This document shows positions 11,866-21,271 of a stretch of DNA of 64,000 bases, one piece after another. Position 1 is the first letter of the stretch, and every line of letters starts with the position of its first letter. The DNA is taken from NCBI RefSeq assembly GCF_016651105.1, contig NZ_JAEKEL010000001.1, forward strand, positions 340,001 through 404,000, written 5' to 3'. Both the position numbers and the translations under genes were made by a program. The notes beneath the pieces are model-generated. The model worked only from the letters and a program-made list of their open reading frames with translations, did no database searches and was not told the DNA's origin. Source of the stretch: Pseudomonas sp. TH15 (lineage in GTDB: Bacteria; Pseudomonadota; Gammaproteobacteria; Pseudomonadales; Pseudomonadaceae).

Positions 11866-12510
11866 ATGGTTGCTATTACCCCCACACCCAAGATCAAGAA
11901 CCTCGACAAGCTGTTGATGCATTGCCAGCGCCGTCGTTATGCGGCCAAGAGCAATATCATCTGTGCCGGCGATCGTTCTGAAACACTGTTCTTCATCATC
12001 AAGGGCTCGGTCACGATCCTGATCGAGGACGACGACGGCCGCGAGATGATCATCTCCTACCTGAACGCCGGGGACTTCTTCGGCGAGCTGGGGTTGTTCG
12101 AACAGGCCGGCCTGGAACAGGAACGCAGTGCCTGGGTACGCGCCAAAATCGAATGCGAAGTCGCGGAAATCAGCTACGCGAAATTCCGCGAGTTATCCCA
12201 ACAAGATCCAGACATTCTTTACGTGCTCAGCGGACAAATCGCACAGCGCCTGCGCAATACCACGCGCAAAGTCGGCGACCTGGCCTTCTTTGATGTGACC
12301 GGTCGCGTCGCTCGCTGCTTGCTGGAACTGTGCAAGCAGCCGGATGCCATGACCCACCCGGACGGAATGCAGATCAAAGTAACCCGTCAGGAAATCGGGC
12401 GGATTGTCGGGTGTTCCCGAGAGATGGTTGGCCGCGTGCTCAAGGATCTTGAGGAACGCAACCTGGTGGATGTCAAAGGCAAGACCATGGTGGTCTTCGG
12501 CACGCGTTAA
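11866..12510 (+). CDS. vfr: cAMP-responsive global regulator Vfr (CRP family)
   Basis: CRP-family transcription factor that controls virulence and twitching genes in P. aeruginosa. Here it probably has a broad regulatory role. From the ATG at 11866 it is 214 residues, the Vfr length. The cyclic-nucleotide beta-roll spans about 10-120 ([19 protein letters not shown]), a dimer helix follows, and the DNA-binding helix-turn-helix is [20 protein letters not shown] near the end. The frame extends upstream to 11842 without conservation. Its stop overlaps the convergent lipoate-ligase-like gene by 4 bases. Confidence 0.95.
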   Translation: MVAITPTPKIKNLDKLLMHCQRRRYAAKSNIICAGDRSETLFFIIKGSVTILIEDDDGREMIISYLNAGDFFGELGLFEQAGLEQERSAWVRAKIECEVAEISYAKFRELSQQDPDILYVLSGQIAQRLRNTTRKVGDLAFFDVTGRVARCLLELCKQPDAMTHPDGMQIKVTRQEIGRIVGCSREMVGRVLKDLEERNLVDVKGKTMVVFGTR

Positions 12511-13208
12511 GCCTCGAACATCCCGGCCAGCATTTGGCGGTAGAGCGTGTCGAGGCGTTCCAGTGCATTCGGCGCGGCAAACTTTTCATGCAAGGCCATG
12601 TGGCTTTCGGCGCGAACCCGCTGCTCGAGGCCGCACGCCTCATTGAAGCGGTTGACCGCCGCGACCATCGAGTCCCGTTCGTTATCCAGCAGCAACGCCC
12701 CGTGCACCAACCCTACCGGACGCTGGCCACCCTTGCTCTGGCGCCAACGCTGGGCGGTGCCAACCATCTTGCGACCGTCGAGGTTGACGTTGAAACGGCC
12801 ATCGCAGAATGCGCCTTCGACTTCGCCCAACGACGATACGCCGCCCAGCTCATCCAGCAACTGGCAAATCGGATCGCAGAGTCGGCGATAGGCGGTTTCG
12901 ATTCGGCTCTGGTCGCCCTCACTTCGGGGGGGGGCATAGACCAGTGCGATGTTGATGGTTGAGGCCGACTGCGGGACCGGTTCACCGCCGGTTTCGCGCA
13001 GCAGGACGGGCCAGCCGGCGGCGGCCGATACTTCACAGGCAGCTTCAAATCCTGGCAGGCGATTCAAACGCCGCGGCATGACGAGAGCACGGTCACTGGG
13101 TTGCCAGAACAGCAGACCGAATTCCGAATCACCGGTGCAGACATGGGCCAGCAGATCCTGCTCGGCGAGCAGGCCGGCTTCGGTCGTCAGGGAGGTAATC
13201 AGGGTCAT
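12507..13208 (-). CDS. Lipoate-protein ligase A family protein with a C9 tract
   Basis: 233-residue member of the biotin/lipoate ligase (LplA/LipM) fold. The conserved lysine region is [13 protein letters not shown], and the N-terminal RETGGEPVP corresponds to the RRxxGG loop. Substrate could be lipoate or octanoate, and I cannot separate ligase from transferase by eye. A run of nine cytosines in the coding strand (12926-12934) encodes A92-P93-P94, a stretch prone to slippage that would truncate the protein. It converges on vfr with a 4-base overlap and lies downstream of trpC across a REP doublet. Confidence 0.8.
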   Translation of the reverse strand: MTLITSLTTEAGLLAEQDLLAHVCTGDSEFGLLFWQPSDRALVMPRRLNRLPGFEAACEVSAAAGWPVLLRETGGEPVPQSASTINIALVYAPPRSEGDQSRIETAYRRLCDPICQLLDELGGVSSLGEVEGAFCDGRFNVNLDGRKMVGTAQRWRQSKGGQRPVGLVHGALLLDNERDSMVAAVNRFNEACGLEQRVRAESHMALHEKFAAPNALERLDTLYRQMLAGMFEA

Positions 13209-13253
13209 AAGGAATTCCGTAGGACGTTAAGTCTGTGGTGAGTCTTATGCCGC

Positions 13254-13330
13254 CATCGCGAGCAAGTCCGCTCCCACAGTGGATCTCCAGTGCTGGCAGA
13301 TTTCCTGTGGGAGCGAGCTTGCTCGCGATG
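13254..13330. repeat. REP doublet between trpC and the lipoate-ligase-like gene
   Basis: Inverted REP arms (CATCGCGAGCAAGTCCGCTC and GAGCGAGCTTGCTCGCGATG) around a spacer of about 30 bases, directly after trpC on the minus strand. It could act as an end-of-transcript structure for trpGDC. Confidence 0.85.
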
Positions 13331-13336
13331 CTTTTT

Positions 13337-14173
13337 TCAGTCGAGAGTCGAACCGCTCACCGCAGAACCACGTTCAGGGAAGAACAAACGCTGCAGTTCG
13401 GTGCCAGGGCTTTCGGCGCGCATGAAGGCTTCACCAACCAGGAACGCGTACACATCGCTGATTTCCATCAGCTCGACATCGGCCCGGTTGAAAATGCCGC
13501 TCTCGGTAATCACCAGGCGATCACGCGGAATGCGCGGCAACAAGTCGAGGGTGTTTTCCAGGCTGACTTCAAAGGTATGCAGGTTACGGTTGTTCACGCC
13601 CACCAGCGGCGTGTCGAGGGTTTTCAAGGCCCGCTCCAGCTCGTCGCCATCGTGAACTTCAACCAGCACATCGAGGCCAACGCTTTTGGCCACGGCCGCC
13701 AGCTCGGCCATTTTCACGTCGTCCAGAGCGGAGACGATCAACAGCACGCAGTCCGCGCCCAAGGCACGGGCTTCAACGATCTGGTACGGATCGATCATGA
13801 AGTCCTTGCGGATCACCGGCAGCTTGCACGCGGCGCGAGCCTGTTGCAGATACGCATCGGCACCCTGGAAGAAATCGATATCGGTGAGCACCGATAGGCA
13901 TGTGGCGCCGCCCTTCTCGTAGCTCTTGGCGATGTCGGCGGGAACGAAGTTCTCGCGAATCACGCCTTTGCTCGGCGATGCTTTCTTGATTTCAGCAATC
14001 ACCGCCGGCTGCTTGAGCTTGGCCTGGGCGATCAGTGCCTTGGCAAAACCACGGGGTGCATCAGCGGCCTTGGCCAGGTTTTCCAACTCGGCCAGGCTGA
14101 CACGGGCGCTACGCTCGGCAACTTCCTGGACTTTGCGGGCCAGAATGTTCTCCAGAACCGTCGGTACACTCAT
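13337..14173 (-). CDS. trpC: Indole-3-glycerol phosphate synthase
   Basis: TIM-barrel enzyme that closes the indole ring from CdRP, the fourth step of tryptophan synthesis. The 278 residues include [15 protein letters not shown] with the catalytic lysine, [11 protein letters not shown] and [13 protein letters not shown], then VITESGI. It is monofunctional, with no PRAI domain fused, as in other pseudomonads. Its start overlaps the trpD stop by 4 bases, so the pair is translationally coupled in trpGDC. Confidence 0.97.
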   Translation of the reverse strand: MSVPTVLENILARKVQEVAERSARVSLAELENLAKAADAPRGFAKALIAQAKLKQPAVIAEIKKASPSKGVIRENFVPADIAKSYEKGGATCLSVLTDIDFFQGADAYLQQARAACKLPVIRKDFMIDPYQIVEARALGADCVLLIVSALDDVKMAELAAVAKSVGLDVLVEVHDGDELERALKTLDTPLVGVNNRNLHTFEVSLENTLDLLPRIPRDRLVITESGIFNRADVELMEISDVYAFLVGEAFMRAESPGTELQRLFFPERGSAVSGSTLD

Positions 14174-15219
14174 CCCTCATTCTCCACTCGAAATACCGCG
14201 GTAAACGCACCCAACTCCTCGAGTTTCTCCCGAGCAAGGCCGGTGTGCAGCGCGTCGTGCGCCAGGGCAACGCCCTCTTTCAAACTTGTTGCATGGTCTG
14301 CGGCATACAGCGCGGCACCAGCATTGAGCACAATCATTTCGGCGGCTTTTTGGCCGTTCTCGGTCTTGCGTTTGCCCAAGGCATCGCGAATCAGTTCCAG
14401 CGAAGCCGCCGGGCTGTCGACCGACAGACCGTGCAGGCTCTGGCTCTTCATGCCCAAATCTTCCGGCTCGACCCAATACTCGGTGATCTGGTCGTTCTTC
14501 AGCTCCGCCACAAAGGTCGGCGCCGCGAGGCTGAATTCGTCCAGGCCATCTTTGGAGTGCACGACCAACACGTGCTTGCTGCCCAGACGTTGCAAAACTT
14601 CAGCCAATGGCCGGCACAACGCCTGGTTGAACACCCCCACCACCTGATGTTTCACGCCGGCCGGATTCGTAAGCGGGCCGAGCATGTTGAACAGAGTACG
14701 CAGGCCAAGATCCTTGCGCGGGCCGGCGGCATACTTCATGGCACTGTGGTGGGTCTGGGCAAACATGAAACCGATGCCGACGTTATCGATGCAGCGCGCG
14801 ACCTGGACCGGCGTCAGGTTCAGGTAGATCCCGGCCGCCTCCAGCAGATCGGCGCTGCCGCTCTTGCCCGAGACCGCACGGTTACCGTGCTTGGCAACGG
14901 TACAACCGGCCGCCGCGACCACGAAGGAAGACGCGGTCGAGACGTTGAAGATATTCGCACCGTCACCGCCGGTGCCGACCACATCGACGACGCCGTCGAG
15001 GGTCTTGAGTTCGACCTTGTCTGCCAGCTCACGCATGACGGACACCGCGCCGACGATCTCGTCGATGCTTTCGCTCTTCATGCGCATGGCCATCATGAAC
15101 GCGCCGATCTGCGCATCCGTGCATTGCCCGGTCATGATTTCGCGCATCACATCGCGCATTTCATCGGTGCTGAGGTCGAGGTGATCGACGATACGGCTCA
15201 GGGCTGTCTTGATATTCAT
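14170..15219 (-). CDS. trpD: Anthranilate phosphoribosyltransferase
   Basis: Transfers phosphoribosyl from PRPP to anthranilate. The 349-residue protein has the PRPP loop [34 protein letters not shown] and the conserved [19 protein letters not shown]. It is free-standing, not fused to TrpG. It sits between trpG (9 bases upstream) and trpC (4-base overlap) in a minus-strand operon. Confidence 0.97.
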   Translation of the reverse strand: MNIKTALSRIVDHLDLSTDEMRDVMREIMTGQCTDAQIGAFMMAMRMKSESIDEIVGAVSVMRELADKVELKTLDGVVDVVGTGGDGANIFNVSTASSFVVAAAGCTVAKHGNRAVSGKSGSADLLEAAGIYLNLTPVQVARCIDNVGIGFMFAQTHHSAMKYAAGPRKDLGLRTLFNMLGPLTNPAGVKHQVVGVFNQALCRPLAEVLQRLGSKHVLVVHSKDGLDEFSLAAPTFVAELKNDQITEYWVEPEDLGMKSQSLHGLSVDSPAASLELIRDALGKRKTENGQKAAEMIVLNAGAALYAADHATSLKEGVALAHDALHTGLAREKLEELGAFTAVFRVENEG

Positions 15220-15228
15220 GAAAAGTCC

Positions 15229-15822
15229 TTAGCGCGTGCCGCCGGTTTGTTTGAGAAAGTTGGCGAACAGCTCGTGGCCCTGCTCGGTGAGGATCGACTC
15301 AGGGTGAAATTGCACCCCCTCGATGTTCAGCGTCTTGTGGCGCAGGCCCATGATCTCGTCGACCGAGCCGTCTTCAAGCTGGGTCCAGGCGGTCAATTCG
15401 AGACAATCGGGCAGAGTTTCGCGTTTAACAATCAACGAGTGGTAGCGCGTCACCGTCAGGGGATGATTCAGACCTTCGAATACGCCCTTGTCCTCGTGGA
15501 ATACCGGGCTAGTCTTACCGTGCATCACTTGACGGGCGCGCACCACATCACCGCCAAAGGCTTGACCGATGGATTGATGGCCGAGGCAAACGCCGAGGAT
15601 TGGCAGCTTGCCGGCGAAGTGTTTGATCGCTTCGATGGAAATGCCGGCCTCGGTCGGGGTGCAAGGACCGGGGGACACGACGATGCGCTCTGGGTTGAGG
15701 GCTTCGATTTCGGCAATGGTGAGTTCATCGTTGCGCACGACTTTGACCTGGGAGCCGAGCTCACCAAGGTACTGCACAACGTTGTAGGTAAAAGAGTCGT
15801 AGTTATCGATCATCAGCAACAT
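15229..15822 (-). CDS. trpG: Anthranilate synthase component II (glutamine amidotransferase)
   Basis: Supplies ammonia from glutamine to TrpE. In many bacteria this subunit also serves p-aminobenzoate synthesis. The 197-residue class I amidotransferase shows the nucleophile C79 in LGVCLGHQ and the His-Glu pair in [12 protein letters not shown]. It heads the trpGDC operon. A 164-base leader separates it from the Trp-rich leader ORF at 15987-16073. Confidence 0.96.
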   Translation of the reverse strand: MLLMIDNYDSFTYNVVQYLGELGSQVKVVRNDELTIAEIEALNPERIVVSPGPCTPTEAGISIEAIKHFAGKLPILGVCLGHQSIGQAFGGDVVRARQVMHGKTSPVFHEDKGVFEGLNHPLTVTRYHSLIVKRETLPDCLELTAWTQLEDGSVDEIMGLRHKTLNIEGVQFHPESILTEQGHELFANFLKQTGGTR

Positions 15823-15986
15823 GACGTGGGGAACCTCTTGAATTCACTGACTTTTAAGACAGCCTTCGAATGATTACCCGCAGTGTGCTGCGCTTTGTCA
15901 GGTGCTGGAGTGGCGCCAGCAAAGCGGCATTTCATACAGGTAAAGAAGGCGAAGCGGTACAGGTCCGGCAGGGCCGGCAAAAGAAT
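15823..15986 (-). promoter_or_regulatory. Candidate trpGDC attenuator
   Basis: Region between the Trp leader stop and trpG. Read on the minus strand it contains several small inverted repeats: GCCGG/CCGGC types just after the leader stop (about 15965-15980), GCTGG/CCAGC (about 15903-15920) and CGCAG/CTGCG. Such alternating pairings are what a ribosome-position attenuator needs. I see no long stem with a clear U tract, so the terminator hairpin is not securely placed. Attenuation of trpGDC is known from P. putida; that it works here is inference. Confidence 0.5.
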
Positions 15987-16073
15987 TCAGGCGCGCCAAC
16001 GCCAGCGGGCGTGTGCCTTGATGACTTGATCCAGGAGTTTGCTGATGATCAACACGGGAAAGGTCTCATTCAT
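15987..16073 (-). CDS. trpL: Trp leader peptide of trpGDC (28 codons)
   Basis: ATG at 16073, TGA at 15987-15989. The peptide begins MNETFPV and ends HARWRWRA, with two Trp codons alternating with Arg codons immediately before the stop. It lies upstream of trpG on the same strand, as a leader peptide should. Its DNA matches the end of gph, just upstream of trpE, over about 60 bases, and the two peptides align along their length (VIKAHARWRWRA against [12 protein letters not shown]). The ribosome site is weak. The remaining spacer up to estA (16074-16230) must contain the divergent promoters. Confidence 0.72.
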   Translation of the reverse strand: MNETFPVLIISKLLDQVIKAHARWRWRA

Positions 16074-16230
16074 ACGTCTTGGCACAGTAACTTAGCTGGG
16101 CAGAGCGTGCAATATGGCGCACGCCAAGGCTTGTAAAACAATCGAAGGGGTCGCGACGGATGGCAAAAGGCCGGGAGTTTTTGGTACTGTCGTTTCGTTC
16201 TCTACAACAATAAATAAAACGGACTTGCTC

Positions 16231-18144
16231 ATGATCAAACAGACGTTGTTTGTACCGCTCACCAGTTGCCTGCTCGCCCTGGCCTGCGCCCAGGCTAACG
16301 CGGCACCGACCCCTTACTCGAATTTCATCGTCTTTGGCGACAGCCTCAACGATGCCGGGACCTTTGCCGACACTGGCGGGCCTGCCGGGGCCACCGAGCG
16401 CTTCACTAACCGCACTGGCCCGATCTACACCGACGGTAGCGGCGAAGTCCGCTCGTTCAACGCCACGCAGATCCTGGGCGGCAAGCTTGGGTTCACACCG
16501 GACCAGACAGCGTCCTCTTCCTCGGCAGTACGCGCCGGTGAAGGCCTGCCCGATGGCAACAACTGGGCTGTGGGCGGCTACCGAACCGACCAGATTCTCG
16601 ATTCGATCACGAGTACCTCCGCCACCGGCGAACGTACCCGCGCGGGCTATCTGCCGTCGAACAACTTCCGCGCCGACCCGAATGCGCTGTATTACCTCTC
16701 GGGCGGTGGTAATGACTTCCTTCAGGGGCGCGTGACCAGCCTGCCCCAGGCCAGCGCCGCCGCCGATCGCCTGGTCAGCAGCGTGCAAACCCTGCAACAG
16801 GCCGGCGCCCGCTACATCATGGTCTGGTTGCTGCCGGATATCGGCTTTACCCCGGCTTTCAACGGTTCGCCACTGCAAGCGTTCACGTCCCAGCTCAGCG
16901 CCCAGTTCAACACTGAACTGGTGAGCCAACTGCAGACGGTCAATGCCAACATCATCCCGCTGAACATTCCGGTCCTGCTCAAAGAGACGTTTGCCAATCC
17001 GGCGCAATTCGGCCTGGCCACCGACCAGAACCTGAGCGCCACTTGCTTCAGCGGCGACGGTTGCACTGCGAATGCCCGATACGGCATCAACAGTGCGACC
17101 CCAGACCCGACCAAGCTGATCTACAACGACTCGGTTCACCCAACCGAAGCCGGGCAGCGCCTGATTGCCGATTACGCCTACTCCCTGCTGTCCGCACCTT
17201 GGGAAGCAAGTCTGCTGCCGGAAATGGCCCAAGGCACCCTGCGCGCGCATCAGGATGAATTGCGCAACCAATGGCTGGCCGACTGGGAGAACTGGCAAGA
17301 CGTTGGCCAATGGCGGGCGATTGTCTCTGCCGGCGGACAACATCAAGACTTCGACAGCCAGCGCAGCGGCGGCGCCAGTGCTGACGGCAATGGTTACAAC
17401 CTGAACGTCGGTGGCAGCTACCGGCTCAACGAAGCGTGGCGAGTTGGCCTCGCGGCCGGTTTCTACAACCAGAAACTCGAAGCAGGCAGTAACGACTCGG
17501 ACTACAAGCTGAACACTTATATGGGTACGGCGTTTGCCCAGTATCAGCAGAATCGCTGGTGGGGTGACGTAGCCATGACTGCCGGGCATCTGGACTACGA
17601 CAGCCTCAAACGCAAATTCCAGTTGGGGGTCAACGAACGCGGGGAGAAAGGCGATACCGACGGTTATGTACTTGGTATCAGCGGTCGCCTGGGTTACGAC
17701 ATCGCGCCAGAAGCCACCAGCCCGTGGCATTTGTCGCCGTTCGTGAGCGCCGACTTCTCCAAGGTAGAGGTCAACGGTTACTCGGAAAATGGCGCCGACT
17801 CCACCGCGCTGACGTTCGATGACCAGTCGCGCAACTCCCGGCGTCTTGGTCTGGGTATCCAGGGCAAGTATCAGATCACGCCGCAAACCCAGGTGTTTGG
17901 CGAACTGGCCCACGAGCGCGAGTACAACGACGATGCTCAGGACGTGACCATGAATCTCAACAGCCTGCCGAACAACCAATACACCTTGGCCGGCTACACC
18001 CCGCAGACCAACCTGAACCGCCTGAACCTGGGCGTGAGCCACAACCTCACCAAGGAACTGGCACTGCGTGCCAGCTACAACATCCGCAGGGATGATGACT
18101 TTACCCAGCAGGGCGTCAATGTTGGGGTGGTGTTGGACTTTTAA
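16231..18144 (+). CDS. estA: Esterase EstA, GDSL autotransporter
   Basis: Outer-membrane-anchored esterase with its catalytic domain exposed on the cell surface. In P. aeruginosa EstA affects rhamnolipid production and motility. The 637-residue protein has a signal peptide (cleavage after about residue 24, ANA), a GDSL/SGNH hydrolase domain (about 28-330) and a C-terminal autotransporter barrel (about 380-637) ending in phenylalanine. The catalytic set is visible: S38 in FGDSLNDAG, the GGGNDF block, and D300 with H303 in [10 protein letters not shown]. The start is the ATG at 16231; the longer frame to 16114 lacks a signal. It stands alone between trpG and trpE, reading opposite to both. Confidence 0.95.
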   Translation: MIKQTLFVPLTSCLLALACAQANAAPTPYSNFIVFGDSLNDAGTFADTGGPAGATERFTNRTGPIYTDGSGEVRSFNATQILGGKLGFTPDQTASSSSAVRAGEGLPDGNNWAVGGYRTDQILDSITSTSATGERTRAGYLPSNNFRADPNALYYLSGGGNDFLQGRVTSLPQASAAADRLVSSVQTLQQAGARYIMVWLLPDIGFTPAFNGSPLQAFTSQLSAQFNTELVSQLQTVNANIIPLNIPVLLKETFANPAQFGLATDQNLSATCFSGDGCTANARYGINSATPDPTKLIYNDSVHPTEAGQRLIADYAYSLLSAPWEASLLPEMAQGTLRAHQDELRNQWLADWENWQDVGQWRAIVSAGGQHQDFDSQRSGGASADGNGYNLNVGGSYRLNEAWRVGLAAGFYNQKLEAGSNDSDYKLNTYMGTAFAQYQQNRWWGDVAMTAGHLDYDSLKRKFQLGVNERGEKGDTDGYVLGISGRLGYDIAPEATSPWHLSPFVSADFSKVEVNGYSENGADSTALTFDDQSRNSRRLGLGIQGKYQITPQTQVFGELAHEREYNDDAQDVTMNLNSLPNNQYTLAGYTPQTNLNRLNLGVSHNLTKELALRASYNIRRDDDFTQQGVNVGVVLDF

Positions 18145-18202
18145 GCGTTTAGAGCAAAAGATCGCAGCCCGCGGCAACTCCTGCAGGGCTGTTGCAAGTT
18201 AT

Positions 18203-18237
18203 AAAAAAGCGGCGCCCTCACAGGCGCCGCTTTTTTT
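18203..18237. terminator. Terminator after estA
   Basis: AAAAAAGCGGCGCC, a 6-nt loop, and GGCGCCGCTTTTTT form a strong stem with a U tract 59 bases past the estA stop. Confidence 0.92.
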
Positions 18238-18430
18238 ATGCATCACATTTTCTGTAGTGAAGGACATTGCCAGTGGCGAGGGGATTTATCCCCGCTGGGG
18301 CGTGAAGCGGCCCCTAAACCAAACACCTCGGTGTATCAGGCAGACCGTATGCAATGGTTTTACGACGGCTGCGCAGTCGAACGGGGATAAATCCCCTCGC
18401 CACAAAAGCCCTCTCACACTGGGGATAGGG

Positions 18431-18482
18431 GATCAGTCCGGGGTTTGTTCGGCCAGGGCTACGGCGCGGAACATGACGCGGC
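18431..18482 (-). pseudogene. Duplicated 3' end of trpE, copy 1
   Basis: Read on the minus strand it keeps the last 13 or so trpE codons (ending LAEQTPD) but stops with TGA, where trpE uses TAA. Sequence similarity ends just before TCTGTAGTG. It has no start and cannot be a gene on its own. Confidence 0.8.
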
Positions 18483-18665
18483 TTTTCTGTAGTGATGGGC
18501 ATTGCCTGTGGCGAGGGGGCTTGCCCCCGTTGGGTCGCGAAGCGGCCCCAAAACCAGTCACCTCGGTTTATCAGACAGACCGCATGCAATGGTTTTACGA
18601 CTGCTGCGCAGCCGAACGGGGGCAAGCCCCCTCGCCACAAAAGCCCCCTCATACTGGGGATAGGG

Positions 18666-18717
18666 GATCAGTCCGGGGTTTGTTCGGCCAGGGCTACGGC
18701 GCGGAACATGGCGCGGC
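18666..18717 (-). pseudogene. Duplicated 3' end of trpE, copy 2
   Basis: Same fragment as copy 1, exactly one 235-base period further on. It keeps the same TGA ending and the same break point, so copies 1 and 2 derive from one duplication event or from later homogenisation. Confidence 0.8.
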
Positions 18718-18902
18718 TTTTCTGTAGTGATGGGCATTGCCTGTGGCGAGGGGATTTATCCCCGTTGGGGCGCGAAGCGGCCCCTAAACAAAACACCTCG
18801 GTGTATCAGACAAACCGTATGCAATGGTTTTACGACTGCTGCGCAGTCGAACGGGGGCAAACCCCCTCGCCACAAAGGCTCGCTCCCACAGGGGATAGGG
18901 AA

Positions 18903-20381
18903 TTAGTCCGGGGTTTGTTCGGCCAGGGCTACGGCGCGGAACATCGCGCGGCGCTTGTTCAGGGTTTCTTCCCATTCCAGCGCCGGCACCGAGTCGGCAA
19001 CGATGCCGCCACCGGCCTGCACGTGCAGCTCGCCGTCCTTGATCACCGCGGTACGGATCGCAATCGCGGTGTCCATGTTGCCGTTCCAGGCGAAGTAACC
19101 GACCGCACCGCCGTAGACGCCACGCTTGACCGGTTCCAGTTCGTCGATGATTTCCATCGCACGGATCTTAGGAGCCCCAGACAAAGTGCCCGCCGGCAGA
19201 ATCGCCCGCAGAGCATCCATCGCCGTCAGCCCGGCCTTCAATTGCCCGGTGACGTTGGACACGATGTGCATCACGTTGGAATAACGCTCGATGACCATCT
19301 TCTCGGTGAGTTTCACCGATCCGATTTCCGAGACCCGACCGGTGTCGTTGCGGCCAAGGTCGATCAGCATCAAGTGCTCGGCGATTTCCTTGTCATCCGA
19401 CAGCAGGTCTTTTTCCAGCGCCAGATCCGCCTCTTCGTTGGCCCCGCGTGGGCGGGTGCCGGCAATCGGGCGCACGGTGATCAGGTTGTCTTCGACCCGC
19501 ACCAGCACTTCCGGCGAACTGCCGACGACATGGAAGTCGCCGAAGTTGAAGAAGTACATATAAGGCGTCGGGTTGAAGCAACGCAGCGCCCGATACAAAT
19601 CGATCGGCGCAGCCTTGAAGTCGATGGACATGCGCTGGGACGGCACGACCTGCATGCAGTCACCGGCCAGGATGTATTCCTTGATGGTATCGACGGCTTT
19701 TTCGTAATCGTCCTGGGTGAAACTCGAACGGAACACTGGGTCAGCCGATTGCTGCTTGCTGAAATCCAGGCCACGGCGCGGGGTGATCGGCTGGCGGAGT
19801 TTTTCCAGCAACGCTTCCAGACGCACATGACCTTGTTCGAAGGCATCCTCTTGCGACGGATCGGCCAGAACGATTGCGTGCATCTTGCCGGCGAGGTTGT
19901 CGAACACCACCACCGCGTCGGAAACCATCAGCAGAATGTCCGGCACGCCCAGCGGATCCGGGTTCGGGCATTTGCCCAGACGCTTCTCCACATAGCGCAC
20001 GCAGTCATAACCGAAGTAACCCACCAAACCGCCATTAAAGCGCGGCAAGCCAGGGATGGTCGGCACGTTGTAGCGGGCTTTGAATTCTTCGACGAAGGCC
20101 AATGGATCTTCGGCTTCGTGACTTTCGATCTCGACGCCGTCGTGGGTCACGCTGATGTGGTGATCGTGAACCCGCAACACGGTGCGGCACGGCAGGCCGA
20201 TGATCGAGTAACGGCCCCACTTCTCGCCGCCCTGCACCGATTCCAGCAGGTAGGAGTTCGGCTCGTCGGCCAGTTTCAGGTAGATCGACAGCGGCGTGTC
20301 GAAGTCGGCCAGGGTTTCGCAGGCCATCGGGATACGGTTGTAGCCGGCAGCGGCCAAACGCAGGAATTCTTCGCGGATCAT
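18903..20381 (-). CDS. trpE: Anthranilate synthase component I
   Basis: Converts chorismate to anthranilate with ammonia from TrpG, and is the feedback-controlled first step of tryptophan synthesis. The 492-residue protein has the Trp-binding motif [15 protein letters not shown] near the N terminus and the chorismate-binding core with [14 protein letters not shown] and YGGAVGYF towards the C terminus. It starts at the ATG at 20381, 71 bases after gph ends. It is separated from its partner trpG by estA and the repeat array, so the two subunits come from different transcripts. Confidence 0.97.
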   Translation of the reverse strand: MIREEFLRLAAAGYNRIPMACETLADFDTPLSIYLKLADEPNSYLLESVQGGEKWGRYSIIGLPCRTVLRVHDHHISVTHDGVEIESHEAEDPLAFVEEFKARYNVPTIPGLPRFNGGLVGYFGYDCVRYVEKRLGKCPNPDPLGVPDILLMVSDAVVVFDNLAGKMHAIVLADPSQEDAFEQGHVRLEALLEKLRQPITPRRGLDFSKQQSADPVFRSSFTQDDYEKAVDTIKEYILAGDCMQVVPSQRMSIDFKAAPIDLYRALRCFNPTPYMYFFNFGDFHVVGSSPEVLVRVEDNLITVRPIAGTRPRGANEEADLALEKDLLSDDKEIAEHLMLIDLGRNDTGRVSEIGSVKLTEKMVIERYSNVMHIVSNVTGQLKAGLTAMDALRAILPAGTLSGAPKIRAMEIIDELEPVKRGVYGGAVGYFAWNGNMDTAIAIRTAVIKDGELHVQAGGGIVADSVPALEWEETLNKRRAMFRAVALAEQTPD

Positions 20382-20452
20382 GGGGTAGCCTCGTGGCTTG
20401 AGGGTCTAACAGTCAGGTATGCAAACGCGCCGGTATGCCGGCCAGGAACAAG
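20382..20452 (-). promoter_or_regulatory. Candidate trpE attenuator/leader region
   Basis: 71 bases between the Trp-rich end of gph and the trpE start. On the minus strand GCCGG-CATA-CCGGC forms a 5-bp hairpin soon after the TGA, in the same relative place as a GCCGG/CCGGC repeat in the trpG leader. No strong U tract follows, so a terminator is not certain. Confidence 0.42.
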
Positions 20453-20497
20453 TCAGGCGCGCCAACGCCAGCGGGCCAGGGCCTTGATGACTTTCAT
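20453..20497 (-). CDS. Possible trpE leader peptide nested in the gph 3' end
   Basis: In-frame ATG at 20497 inside gph would yield the 14-residue peptide [14 protein letters not shown], with Trp codons just before the stop and trpE 71 bases downstream. No good ribosome site precedes this ATG, so the ribosome finishing gph could itself be the sensor. Listed because the peptide matches the separate leader upstream of trpG. Confidence 0.45.
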   Translation of the reverse strand: MKVIKALARWRWRA

Positions 20498-21271
20498 CCA
20501 GAGTTTGCGAGTGACCACCACGATGGCGTTTCCAGAAGGGGGTTGAACAGCGTCGGGCAACGTTATCTCAGCCGCCAGATCCAGGCAACCGGGAATTAGC
20601 TTGCGCAGATCGTCGATCACCAGCGCCGGCGACTCTTCGGCAATCGGCCGGCCATGGTTGTAGCCATAACTCAGCGCCACGCACTTGACCCCGGCCGCTT
20701 TCGCCGCCAGCACATCGCTACGCGAATCGCCGACAAACAACGATTGCGACGCCGGGATGTTGGCCATTTTCATCACGAAAAACAGCGCAGCCGGATCGGG
20801 CTTCTTCTGCGGCAGGGTATCGCCGCCGATGATCCACTTGAAGTAGCGGCCAATCTTCATCTGATCCAGCAGCGGCGCGACAAAGCGCTCCGGCTTGTTG
20901 GTAATCAGCGCCATCTCGACGCCCTGTTTGTGCAGCCACTTCAGGGTGTCGCGCACGCCGGGATAAACCACGGTCAGTTCATGGCTCTCGCTATAAGCCT
21001 CCATGAAAATCGCCAGCGCGCCCTCAGCCTCACCGTCATCGACCGTCGAATGGTCGATGCCACCGGCCAGCGCGCGGCGCACCAGCACCGGCGCGCCGTT
21101 GCCGACCCACTCGCGCACCGACTCGAGGCCGGCGGGTTGGCGACCCATTTTGAGCAGCATGTTATCCACGGCAACCGCGAGGTCGGGGACCGAATCGATC
21201 AGCGTGCCATCCAGATCGAACATCACCAGCCGCGGCAGACGCCCCGGGAACAGCTGCTCAAAGCCACTCAT
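20453..21271 (-). CDS. gph: Phosphoglycolate phosphatase with Trp-leader-like tail
   Basis: HAD-family phosphatase that removes 2-phosphoglycolate, 272 residues. The catalytic DxDGT motif is D19/D21 in [18 protein letters not shown] and [16 protein letters not shown] follow. It lies between rpe (ATGA overlap) and trpE, the classic rpe-gph-trpE order, so I favour Gph over the paralogue MupP. The last 25 or so residues go beyond the HAD fold and match the trpG leader peptide, ending RWRWRA. An internal ATG at 20497 would give a 14-residue peptide with the same ending. Confidence 0.9.
   Translation of the reverse strand: MSGFEQLFPGRLPRLVMFDLDGTLIDSVPDLAVAVDNMLLKMGRQPAGLESVREWVGNGAPVLVRRALAGGIDHSTVDDGEAEGALAIFMEAYSESHELTVVYPGVRDTLKWLHKQGVEMALITNKPERFVAPLLDQMKIGRYFKWIIGGDTLPQKKPDPAALFFVMKMANIPASQSLFVGDSRSDVLAAKAAGVKCVALSYGYNHGRPIAEESPALVIDDLRKLIPGCLDLAAEITLPDAVQPPSGNAIVVVTRKLWMKVIKALARWRWRA

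Larger units (their letters stand above)
18251..18955. repeat. Three 235-bp tandem units: REP doublet plus trpE 3' end
   Basis: Units start at about 18251, 18486 and 18721, each beginning TCTGTAGTGA. Every unit holds two inverted REP arms of the GTGGCGAGGGG type around a shared spacer, followed by about 50 bases matching the last codons of trpE. In the third unit that segment is the real trpE end. The units differ by scattered substitutions, for example GATTTATCC versus GGCTTGCCC in the REP arms, so the duplication is not brand new. Apart from this array, 18145-18902 holds only the estA terminator. Confidence 0.9.

Noticed and set aside
14245..15873. 542-codon plus-strand frame across trpD and trpG
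   Set aside because: Reverse frame of two well-supported enzymes.
16066..18177. Long open frame on the minus strand (703 codons) opposite estA
   Set aside because: Antisense shadow of a high-GC gene. No domain, no ribosome site, and it covers the estA start and the trp leader region.
18251..18955. Tandem repeats considered as a CRISPR array
   Set aside because: The units are 235 bases long with inverted arms and trpE fragments. There are no short identical repeats with unique spacers and no cas genes.
15987..20512. 60-bp direct repeats considered as phage attachment sites
   Set aside because: No integrase or phage gene lies between them, and they coincide with Trp leader sequence, which explains them better.
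18492..20546. 684-codon plus-strand frame across the repeat array and trpE
   Set aside because: Runs through REP arms and antisense to trpE. The repeated protein segments only reflect the tandem DNA repeat.
20453..21271. Gph considered as MupP (MurNAc-6-phosphate phosphatase)
   Set aside because: The rpe-gph-trpE context marks the true Gph. MupP lies at a different locus in P. aeruginosa.
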